Assembly: GCA_026545225.1 (NCBI GenBank)
Contig: CM048845.1
Location: 54,412,033-54,476,032, forward strand
DNA: 64,000 bases
Direction of reading: 5' to 3'
Source: Cornus controversa
Taxonomy: Eukaryota; Streptophyta; Magnoliopsida; Cornales; Cornaceae
The position numbers and the translations under genes are program-made. A model generated the notes under the pieces. It saw only the letters and a program-made list of their open reading frames with translations. It ran no database searches and was not told the DNA's origin. Shown here piece after piece: positions 12,512 to 23,700 of the stretch (the first letter of the stretch is position 1; the number at the start of each line of letters is the position of its first letter).

Positions 12512-13319
12512 CCTCAATGAAAGAGAAATAAGACTTGAAGAACCAGCAGATCAGAATCATCCCAATCTCTAGAGTCCCACCACCATTATCATCCCAATCT
12601 CTTGGTTTTCAAGTATTACTTTTACAGCATGAGTTTGCTATATTATTAATAGAGAATAGTGACGTCATCATACCATGAGTGAAAGTAGATGGAGGAAGAA
12701 GATAGTGGAATCAGGAATGGCCTGTTTGGATGGGGGGCCACCTTCCCACTAAACTTGGATAAGTTAGAAATCCTTCCACTAAACATGGACAAGGTAGAAG
12801 CCGTTTTGGGATCACCAAAATATGTCATCCTTGCGTCACTATAGCTAGTTGTGGTCCAATTCAACATATGATTCAGAAAAGGTAGAGAGATGTGCTGAGT
12901 CAATGGGTGCTGGAAATGGAAAATACCAACCACCAACTTAAATATTGACTCTAAAAATTTAACTGTATACCTTCTTTATATATATATATATATATATATA
13001 TAAGTTTTGAACTTTTGATAGATGTTGATGATACTAATAAGTATTATTATAATCAAGTAAGCAAATCTAGAATGATCTCCATTGTCCATTTTGACATGAA
13101 TGAGAAAAAACCAGATTGTAAGTTTTGACACACTAAGGGCATAGATTAAGATTTAAAAACAGTTAATTAGTGGGAAACAAGAAATCATCACAAACCTGGC
13201 ATGCTATATTAATTATGTAGCAGCAGTGCGTTCAATAAGAACACGACACAATTTTATTATAAATGTTCAAACGAATCATTTCAGCCTAAGTTCATGTGAC
13301 TGGCCAGTCAGATAGGCCA
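12512..13319. other. RBOH 3' flank, no gene seen
   Basis: The 3' UTR probably occupies the first 100-200 bp after the TGA at 12509-12511. A 96-codon open frame on the minus strand (12646-12936) has no recognisable motif, and I do not treat it as a gene. A TA run sits at about 12977-13002. Confidence 0.5.
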
Positions 13320-13331
13320 TTGCAATGGTTG

Positions 13332-13368
<37 letters not shown>

Positions 13369-13702
13369 CAAAACTGGTCCACATTATGAAGTTTCTCTAA
13401 GGTAGAGGCAGGTAAGCGGTTGCAATGGTTAGAGAGAGAGAGAGAGAGATTTCAAAACTGGTCCACATTATGAAGTTTCTCTAAGGTAGAGGTAGGTAAG
13501 CGGTTGCAATGGTTAGAGAGAGAGAGAGAGAGAGATTTCAAAACTGGTCCACATTATGAAGTTTCTCTAAGGTAGAGGCAGGTAAGCGGTTGCAATGGTT
13601 AGAGAGAGAGAGAGAGAGAGATTTCAAAACTGGCCCACATTATGAAGTTTCTCTAAGGTAGAGGTAGGTAAGTGGTTGCAATGGTTAGAGAGAGAGAGAG
13701 AG
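13320..13702. repeat. Minisatellite, 84-100-bp unit, four full copies plus a partial
   Basis: The unit starts TTGCAATGGTTAGAGAGAGA and continues through ATTTCAAAACTGGTCCACAT and GAAGTTTCTCTAAGGTAGAGG. Starts are at 13320, 13420, 13504, 13590 and 13676, giving spacings of 100, 84, 86 and 86 bp. Length variation comes from the embedded (GA)n run. The copies are nearly identical elsewhere, which suggests recent expansion. Confidence 0.95.
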
Positions 13703-14440
13703 TTGATGCAAATTATGATCATGACTGCGAAACAAGATTCCAGGTTGTTCATTTGCCAAGTTAGTTAAAGTGGTGCTTGAACAAATTATGTTCAATAGTA
13801 TGGGAAACGCTGGAGTTGGCAACGAATGAGGTCAGCCAGAGTTGCTCAAAAGAGGCCGACTCATTATGAGTAGGTTGGGAAATTTGAACCAGTGTTTTTC
13901 AACTAGCTAAAAAAATGCAGCCAAATCTGATTATGTGTGGGCTGGTTGGATCTGGTTGACTTTGCAATCACAAGAAGAGGTACTCAAGCCAATGAAAGAT
14001 AGCTCATAACTAAATTTCTACCACTTCCACTATATTTTCTGCCTTTGGTTGATTAGACAGCATCAATTATTCTGACCTAGATTAAATTGGAAGAGAGAAT
14101 AGCAATTCCATCACAACTCTATTACAACTCTATTGGTTATATTGTAACTGGTTTTTGTATTGACACTGACATTGTTCATAAATCATGATTCAATCAACGT
14201 AGTTTAGACCTTCTAAAGAGTCATCTAAAATACATTATCTCCAGCCCCCTAGCTAAAGGTCCCATACATGCACAGAATCTCTGCTTTCATTTTCTTTTTT
14301 CTAAGAACCCTCCCAATTGGTATTAGTGCTATCATTGCCTAAGACACAATTTCAACTCAAATCAATTTCCAGATGAGGCTCACGTCAATTAATGGCCTAA
14401 CAACTACCTTTTGTTGTTGTAAAGGAATAAAATAAAGGTA
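13703..14440. other. Intergenic, nothing recognised
   Basis: Mixed-composition DNA with no supported gene or repeat. Confidence 0.5.
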
Positions 14441-14526
14441 AAGGGTATCAAAGGCAAGGTACCCTAGTCGTCTCCTCTCCACGTGTGGATGAAAATTCTG
14501 CCGCGGGAAAGTAACCACCCAAGGTG

Positions 14527-14698
14527 AGTCACTAACTCGCGAACAAATCTTAGTAGTGGTTAAGTACTTACCCGCGGGTGATTCAGTAATCCGCAAGCTA
14601 ATCCTAGTCACAGGTAAGTAACTACTGTGCATAAGTCACTAACCCGCGAGCCAATTCTAGTCTTGGGTAAGTATGTACCAGCGGGTAAATACCTGCCC
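14527..14698. repeat. Degenerate ~53-bp tandem repeat rich in CCCGCGGGT
   Basis: Three related units start at 14527 (AGTCACTAACTCGCGA), 14581 (ATTCAGTAATCCGCAA) and 14634 (AGTCACTAACCCGCGA), each ending in a GGTAAGTA motif. Shorter ACCxGCGGGT echoes run to about 14710. In one minus-strand frame it reads as repeats of PAGxYLP, which comes from the DNA repeat and is not evidence of a protein. Confidence 0.65.
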
Positions 14699-15042
14699 GC
14701 GGGTGAGTACCTACCCCCAGTAAATGGCAGCTCTGGGTCGCGATGCGGGTTGATGGCCAGCGACAGCGAAGCGGGTTTCTTCATGAAACCAAGCACAGCC
14801 TCGGACTAAGGAGGCAAGTTCCTAGAACACAGACAGTGTCTAAAGAAACTCACCCCTGGGGAGAGTGACCCATGACACGTCCTAGGGTCTCACAGTAGCA
14901 GTACTGTACCTTAGGGTGACATTAGTTTTATAGAGTTAGTTAACCAGTATGCCATGGTACCACTTATCCCAAACTCTGAAAAGCACTTCGAGCCTGAGTA
15001 CAAACCAGGGGCCATAACCATGATGAGCAATGCTATGGTCTA

Positions 15043-15887
15043 GAGGGCCGGCTCAATATAATTTGAGGCCTAAGGCAAGATCTCTAGTTAAGATTTTTAA
15101 GAATGACATGATCATGTGTGTTGAACCCCTATATTATAAATATTAATGTAATTTTACTCATCTTCGTAGCCATCAAAATAGTAGCATAAACAATCATATC
15201 AATCCGCATTAAAATTGATGTGAGTTTGTCAACATCGCATCCATATATACTATGAATGGTTCCCTCAAATTATATTTTTTTAGTTTTCATAGATGTAATA
15301 TTAAGAATGACAAGTTCGACTAAGATTACCTCAAATTTTCCAATAAAAGGTAGAACGAAGAATAAGGATCTTGAGAAAAATTGCCTTATTTTTGGAGCCT
15401 AGTGATGCTCATGAGAGTCACCATCGTCTTCTAATTAATGAGACTTCGCCACAACGTTATTCTTTGATTGCCACAGAATGGTCATTTTTGTTCTTTGGAC
15501 TTGGTCCTAATGTTATAGTTATGTTATGTTCTCAAGTTCTAGTTACAATTTGTACTAATATTATCCTAGCATTTTTTTGCAAATAGAGTAAATTCAAGAA
15601 TTTATGTTATTAAAGTTAGTTGAATTAGATAATTTTTTTTATTAATGTTAACAAACCGAGAAGAAATTCAAATGAATTAAAGAATAACAGTGTAGTAATA
15701 GAAATAATAAAGTTTATGCATATATAGTTTAAATTTTATAATGTTTTAAGTTTGTATTTGTTAAGTCTACAATGTAAGGTTATTAAGTAATAAGAAAATT
15801 TACCATGTAACCACATTCTTAATAAGACTTTCTCAAGTGGGGCCTTAGGCCATTGCCTCAATGGCCTATATAGTTGAGCTGCCCCTG
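15043..15887. mobile_element. hAT-like non-autonomous DNA transposon, 845 bp
   Basis: The left end GAGGGCCGGCTCAATATA and the reverse complement of the right end, CAGGGGCAGCTCAACTATA, form terminal inverted repeats. Both continue inward into GAGGC and GGCCTAAGGC blocks. The flanks ATGGTCTA (15035-15042) and ATGATCTA (15888-15895) look like an 8-bp target-site duplication with one mismatch. An 8-bp duplication and CAGGG-type ends fit the hAT superfamily. A 71-codon frame inside (15371-15586) has no transposase motif, so the copy is presumably non-autonomous. Confidence 0.75.
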
Positions 15888-16120
15888 ATGATCTATAGTG
15901 GTCATGGTGTGACGCTAGTTGCAAGGCGTCATGATCCGGGCGAGGAGGGTTTGTCAAGGCATGGAAGATTGAAAGAATGACTCGTTTGGGTGGGGACAAA
16001 ATGGGTCACTTAAGCAGACCCGCGGGATCCCAAGTGGAAGGGTTAACCTTGCCCAAACCCAGAATATGAAAAAAAAAAAAGAGGAACATGTGTCACAATC
16101 TTATCTATATATAGCAGCAC

Positions 16121-17733
16121 GGATCCTGATGTCAAGGTGGAACATTCCTTAACCTCCTCCCTCTTTTTAGCATATTCTGGCCTTTTATTTTTCTCCCTCC
16201 TCAGCTTCCTACCTTTCCTTTTCTTCTGATTTTCTGGCGATGAGTGCAAGTCGTTTCACATTTACCAAACCACTCTAAGTTCTCAAAACTGTTCATCTAC
16301 AGGTGTTCACTTTATATACTCATTGTTACGTTGTGGAATTATAATCAAGAAGTATTTCTGCAACATAGACATTGTGTTTTCATGTGTAGTATGAATGTAT
16401 GGTGGCAGAGTTAATATCAGAAACAGATGAATATCTAAATGTGATGTGCTAAGTGGTACTTGCTGCTAGAGTGGAGGACGAATAAGAAATACGAATAACT
16501 AGGATATATAAGAGCATTTAAAAAGATTGTTTTTTTTGTTGAATCTATATAACATGATATCAAATATCCTTTTCCTTTTGATGAGAGGTACTAGATGACA
16601 TATCTGGTTCATTTGTAAGAATCCTTCAAGATAAATAAGGGTAAGATTACTTGACTGGGAACTCTAAGATAATTCAGTTTTCGATTCCTGTCTTATTTAA
16701 CTTGCATATGATAAACTACTGCAAGCTCATTCTTATCAAGTATAACATATATACATAGAGAGAGAGAGAGAGAGAGAGAGATAAAACTAGGCTAGTATTG
16801 AGATTTCTGTGTTGAGAGTTATCCATTCAAAATCAAATAAGTTGGAAGTAGGGAATATACAAGAAGAATATAAATCAGGGTTGGAGGGTCTCCATTTAAA
16901 GACTGTCCATTTCAATATTCACCATAAACTGGAACTAGGATCCAACTACTCAAAATAGAACTTAGTTAAATCAACAGAAGGCGACTAAAATAGATGGAAA
17001 GGGAAGGTGACTAAAATGGACCGGATGGGAAAGTTATGGAATGGAGACACTCCAAATCCCAAATATCTAACAGTTTGGATAATGGAATGGCAAGAAGAAA
17101 GCCTGTACAGGAAAATTGTGGTTCGATAATAATAAGGAATTCCCTGTCATGGAACACTACGATATGTATATGTTTATTTGTATTTCCAGCCTCATTGCTC
17201 ATAATGTTTATGTTAGAACTGTAACCATACAAGAATTTATGTTATCTTATAAGGTGCACAATTAATAGAAATTTATAGAATGTAGGGGCGTGGACCATTC
17301 CCTTTTTTAAAATGGGTCCTTGTATATACAATATATGTGGCAGGAGTATGCTAGAAATAATAAAAACAAGCAAATGGAAAAGAAAAAAAAAATCACTAAC
17401 CTCATAGTCATAGACCATTTCTGCTAGAATGCGTGCAGGATCGCCCAAGTTTTTATGGAGTTTTAAGGTACTGGAGCTTTTTCATCAGAACAAAGATAGG
17501 GGCCCCGGTATGAATGTATCCCAGCAATTTCTAACCAAGTTCTTAAAGTGAAAAGAACTTCAAGGAATATTGTGAAGCTTAGGAATCTGACAACTCCAAC
17601 CTACCAAACAAAAATGATCTGAATTTTGTCTAGGCAATACTTTCACTCTCTATCCTTCAAATCTGTCAAGCCATTGCTGATTCACAAGAGCCCTGTTATA
17701 GTGAAAAGAACTTCAGTTGAGAAACTTGCCTTT
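16121..17733. other. Intergenic and 3' flank of the minus-strand gene
   Basis: AT-rich with a GA microsatellite at about 16757-16780. The part near 17.2-17.7 kb is likely the 3' UTR or downstream region of the minus-strand gene. No other gene was found. Confidence 0.5.
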
Positions 17734-20700
17734 TCATCTGTGTTTTCTTTTTAGCCTCTGGAAATTGGGTTTCACAGGTTGGGATGCTGTTGTGCTCTGG
17801 TCTGCTGCTCGAGCAGGTGGGAACGGCATCAGAGGCGTCTTTCTTGGCACACAAGCATCAACATTGACACTGCTTGCGATAATGGGTGGAACCACCTTTG
17901 TTTTCTTCTGTCTTGGGTCCTCCAGCCTTTCCAATATCCTTGAAGTTCTTTCATCCAATTGCCTATTAGTATCTACCTGTGAGAGGACCGGTCGATCCAA
18001 CTTTGGTTTAGAAATGCAAGTGGGAGAATATATTTTGGGGACTTCATTGACAATCAGCTGTTCCCATTCTTCTGCAATGCTAGCAGTAGTTTTGTCTTCT
18101 TGAGCTGTCAGATCAATCTGTGGAGTTTCCTTCTCTATGCTTTCAACATCTATTGTTGGCTTTGATGGTACAGCCTCTGCTGAAGAACCTCTCTTTGATG
18201 AGTTCAGTTCAGATGTCTCGTCTTTCCAACTGGGAGGTATTGAGCTGAGATTCAAATTTTAAGTTAGATGGCTTCAACTGGTTCATCAAAGAAAATTTTC
18301 ACCACTAGTTTAGATATTATTGCCAATAATCATGATTTAACAATGATGAAGCCTACTAACACAAGCCCAGTCAAGTGTCAAAGAGTTTAAAGAAAGAATG
18401 ACGTAAGCATTCAAGTTTCATTTTGTTCTCCCTATCAGTTCAGAGAACAAAGCCGTCCTCCAGAATGAATTTACTGCAAACATGGAACCAAGACCATATA
18501 TCTGAAATATAGTACACTGAAAAGAATTTTGAAAACCCAAAACCAGATATTTTAGAACATAATGAATGCGACTAAATCTGAATTCTACAATAAACATTAT
18601 GCACTCACTGCAAATGCTCCTCAAAACAAAATTAAGAGGCTGAAGTTCAATTGGATGTACAACAGAAAATGGAGCTTCTTGTCTCAATTTATGCAAACAA
18701 TAACTGATTTTCTGTTCAGGATGACTATGGCATAAGATTTGGTTACTCTATGGGGAGTTCATAAAATCTGGGCCAGTTCTGTCATGGATCACAGTCAACT
18801 TGACCACAACTTCAACAAACTTATAATTAGAAACCTTAGAATTAGCGTTAGTTTGCCTGGAATTAACAATTATTACATCATATTCTTAATAGTTTAACAA
18901 GGTTCTCAGCTCCCTTGATATTTTTCCTTGAGCTGACAAGTGTTGACCGGTAGTCTGATCACACTTGAACATATGCATCTCAACATGTCTGATCACAACT
19001 CTGATGGTGATGGTTATTTGCTGAGTGAGAAGAAGAGGTTGCTTGAATTTAAATACTTTCAGGCACAACTTTTACAGGAACAGTTGTGACCCAATGAATG
19101 GTCCTATAGGTAGCTATAAGGCACCTGTGGTGTATTGTAAATACAGAACAGGAATTCCCAGTTTAATCATTCAAATTCCAAGGGAAAGGTTTCAAGAGCA
19201 AGTATTTTCTGGAAGGATGACCCAAATAATTCTGGATTGGCAGCCTCCTCTCATACTCACAAGTATAGAATTACACAGGCAACTTTTCCTGGAAAATCAT
19301 CTCAATTTTACTATCAAGAAGACCTATTATCTTTGCTGCCATTGCGTTAATTCTGTCAAAGTTCATCCACAAATTTTTCTTGTGTTCTGAAATCACTGTG
19401 GAAGTACACGTTCTGTGACTCTGGTGCAAAAAAACTGCTTAGGACACATCTGGTGTGTTTTCTGGCCATTGAATGCTGGGAAGAAGAAAAACACCAAAAA
19501 ATATTTTTGAACATGTTCTGCTGCATCACAAAAATCATTCAAGCTGTAAAGCCCAAGCTGAGCACAGCCAACCCCCCACCCGAAAAAATAAATAAATAAT
19601 CCAACCTTCCAGCAAACCCTGAATCTGAGATGGTTTAAAGCCATGTCAGAAACAAACCGGCTACCATTCCCATCCTCATTTCAATCCTTCAGGACCTGAC
19701 CCAAATTGAACATATCAATTCTGTCTCGATCACCGCTTTGACAGAACCAGATCCGAACTGAACTAAACTGACCACCGCTCTTCCTCTGCCCTCTACCGAA
19801 CCAGTTCAGCTTTGGTATGAATGGATCCAGTCCTGCTGACCCACACCAAGCTCAGTTTGTCCTTCCCAGATCAAATTCAATATTCAAAGGCCTATGTTGC
19901 GACAAATACCACGAATCAAGAACGAATCAAGAACCCAGCAGAAAGTAATCACACACCACACAAAGATTTACATGGTTCAGCATAAAGCCTATGTCCACAG
20001 TGAAGAACCAACGAAAGATTTCACTATGCAAAAATCAGGAGATTACAAGTTTCAGCCTCTAAACCCTAGCTCTCTCTCACTTTATTTCTTGCAATTTTTG
20101 TTGTTCTCTCCCCCTCACCCCAAGCCCTAAACACCCTAATATATTGGGCTACAAGAGAGTCCTAACCAGGATATACAATCTGCATTGGACAGGATAAATG
20201 CCCTTATATAAATATGAAGACTGGTTCACCAAGAAACAAGTTATGTTAATAGCTTCACCCCAGAACACTTTGTCTAACCCAACATTGGACAACATACATC
20301 GTACTCTCTCCAACAGTGTTATGTTCATCCATTTTGCGACTCCATTCTACTGCAGAGTTTTCCTCACTGTGCAGTGTCTCACAATTCCATGAACCTTGCA
20401 GAACTCCTTAAATTCTTCACCACAGAATTCCAAGCAGTTGTCTATCCTCAAGCGCTTGACTTGTTTTCCAGTCTGCTTCTCAATCAAGGTCTTCTACTGT
20501 CTGAACGTGACAAATGCCTCATTCTTGTACTTCAGACCATATACCCAAACTTTTTGAGAAAAGTCATCAATCAGCATCATTATATATCTACCACCACCAT
20601 GTGAAGTAACATGAGAGAGACCCCAAAGATCAGAATGGATATAATCCAATGTACCATTGGTCCTATGGATTCTTGTACTCAATCTCACCTTGCATGGTTA

Positions 20701-23700
20701 GACACATGGTCACAAAAATCCAGCTTCTTGGTTTTCTGACCACCAAGCAAACCTTGCTTACTCAAAACATCCATCCCCTTCTCACTAATATTTCCCAGCC
20801 ACATATGTCACAATCTGGAAGTATTTGTATTTGGATATGAGGATGATATAACAACTAAAATCGTGATCGTGCTACCCAACGCTTATAAACCATGCTGCAT
20901 CAATCCCTTCATCACCACAAGAGCACCCTTTGAAACCCGAATAACTCCACCTTTAGCCTTATAACTGCACATGGAATCAGCATACCCAGGGAAATCAAAT
21001 TCTTCTTCAATTCTGGAACATACCTGACATCAATCAATGTTTTCACAATATCGTCATACATCTTGATTCATATTGTATTGATACCTACATCCTTGCATGA
21101 CAAATTGCTCCCCATCAGAACTTCCCCTCCATCAATGGACCAAAAGAGGTAAACCAGTCCCTATTTGGACACATGTGATACGAGCAAACCGAATCAAGAA
21201 TCGACTCATCACTAGAGCTGCTGACAGAAATCATGAGAATGTTAATCTGAATCAGAATTACCCTATGCAACATCTATATCTGGCTTCAGAGGGTTTTCCC
21301 TTCTTTTTACGCTCCGGGTAGTCTTTCCTGAAGAGCCCTTCCGTGTGACATGTGTAGCATCTCAGCATCCTCGTTTTGTTCTTAGACTTAGAGTGACATC
21401 TACTGCCAGACCTCCCTTCTGATTCATTCTCCCTCTAACAACCAAGCGGTCCAAGCCCTTTGCCGAACTTTCTTTGTTGCCCTCAAATGCCCTTCTTTGC
21501 AATTCCTTGGAATTCAAAGTTGTCTTCATGTCTTCCATAGACAACATAGTTTTGACATACAATATCATATCAACAAAGTTCTCATACGAGGGTGGTAGAG
21601 AACACAACAAAATAATAGCCTGATCCTCAATTCCTCATCCAATATCGAAACATCAATACTATTCAAATCCATGATGATATTGCTTACCTTGTCAAAATGG
21701 TTTTTCAAAGATAAAATATAAGTGATTCGCAAGAGATTTCGTCATATAACAGGATTCCAACTTGTTACACAGCCCATCCAGCGTAATCTCTCTAGAAACT
21801 TCTCGCAAAACCTCTTACTCAAGCACAACATAATTGCACTATGTGCTTTCTCCATAACCTCATCTTTGTTCTTGATCTTTATTGCAGTGCATCTTTTTTC
21901 TTCAGCGCCTTGGATAACCCATATGGAACTAACAAAGCACGCATCATAACCTGAACACGTTGAAATCATTTTTGCTGTTAAACTTCTCGATTTCTAGAAA
22001 CTTGGTCGCCATCCCAGATTGCTTTGAACCAAAAGCTCTCATACCAATTTGTTACGACACATGCCGCTGATAACGAACCAGAAGAGAAAATAAGAGGAGA
22101 AAGAAAGGTAGAGAAGAAGAAGAGAAGGAAGAAGAGAGAAGAGAAGAAATAGAGAGAGAATTCGAAGATTAATAGTGTTAATTATTTCAAAAGCTACCAT
22201 AGTCTGTTACATGAAAGCCTTTTATAGGCAAACCCTAATGGAAAACAAAATAACGGCAAACCCTAATGGAAAACAAAATAACCAATAATTACTAAAATAT
22301 CCAATAAATATTAAAATGAAAAATACTAAAATATTCCTAATAAGATGTCTCTGCGGGGACGCCTGACATAGGTGCGAAACATCCCACGATCTCCATCAGT
22401 CGCGAACCAAGAACAAATAAAAAAAACTGATAGAAAAACAAAAACACACCATACGAAGAACATAAAAATTTACGTGGTTCAAAGCCTAAGTCCACGGTGA
22501 AGATCCAGCAAAAGTTTTATATTATGCACTCACTACAAATTGCTTCCACTCTGCATCACAATCCTTAACAGTTGGCATCAATTGAGCCCAATAACTCTAT
22601 AATTTTCTCTCTTCCCCACTTCCTCTCTTCCCTTGCCTCCCAAACGACTCAATCATCTTCTCTCTCAACTAAAATAAGGATAAACTTGCCAACCACATGA
22701 TGTAAAAAGTTCTCATTGCTGACACTTATGAATAGCTAAAGAAGTAGTATGTCAGCTCCTATGAATTATAAGGTCAGTGTTATTTTAGAAACTTGAATTA
22801 AGGTAGCAATTGGCAGGAACAATGTTAGCTCAAAAGAAATGAGAAAGATTATTTACCTTGAGAAGTGTTAGTCCTTTGTCTGAAGGGAGAAGAATATAAT
22901 AGCAGTAGAAGGAAGCCTCCATCATAGTTTCTATATTACAATTTGAATAGCAAACGAAACCCTAGTCGAAGGAATGAAGAGCACTTGAAAGCCCCTGAAA
23001 AACTACCAACCACAGCCGATCTTAGAAAATGTAATAGACACCATATTTGTAGAGAAGTACTCACAAGTAAAAACAAGAATATTATCTAAAATTATTCAAG
23101 ATAGATCATAGAGTCAAAGCCAAAGACAGTGTTACCGCAGAAACTCTCTTATTTAACATTAACAATACACATCAGCAAACTTAAACGGAGGCATTTCCCG
23201 CACCTTGAGTATTTAGCTCTGACCTTTCCATGTCATCTAACTCATTAAAAGCTGATGGAGTTACCATGTAGGAAGTTCCTAAAACAAGCCCTGTTGAGAA
23301 TGCCAAAAACTAAGATTTAGTAGTAGATGCTTGCTGAAACCATCCTTGAGAGCAAAGTTGAAATAATGAAGTGATATTTTTTATTTTTTTATTTTTTTGA
23401 TAAGTAAATGTCATTGAAAGGGCGCTCAAGAGCAGAGCGCGGCCCGAAACAACTGCAAAAAGGCCAAAAGAAACAATATACCGTTGAGCTATCCACAAAA
23501 TTAACTAAATCCCCCATAAAGTGATATGTTGAAGCTTTAGCTAAAAATACAAATCTGTGAGACATGAAAAATTAATGTGCCTTTGAACCCAACCCAAGAA
23601 ACAAAGAGAGGGAAAAGTGGAATGCTCTTTATTTTTTGGTATTACAATACCATATGCATAATGTATCTGAAATGTTCAATGCATTGATCTGAGTTGCCTG

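Larger units (their letters stand above)
14441..16120. other. GC-richer block, possibly a degraded transposable element split by a hAT insertion
   Basis: Both flanks of the hAT-like element (14441-15034 and 15896-16120) are richer in G+C than their surroundings and look like one original stretch. The right flank carries TATCTATATATAGCAGCACGG near 16098, which looks like a TATA region. I could not find LTR ends or coding domains, so the element type is unknown. Confidence 0.35.

Noticed and set aside
12646-12936. 96-codon minus-strand frame after RBOH
   Set aside because: No recognisable motif and no splice or promoter support; probably chance in the RBOH 3' flank.
14608-14809. Repeated peptide PAGxYLP on both strands
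   Set aside because: It follows from the underlying 53-bp GC-rich DNA repeat, and no gene structure is present.
17717-18103. 128-codon + strand frame
   Set aside because: It is antisense to the last exon of the minus-strand gene, whose translation is the more protein-like of the two.
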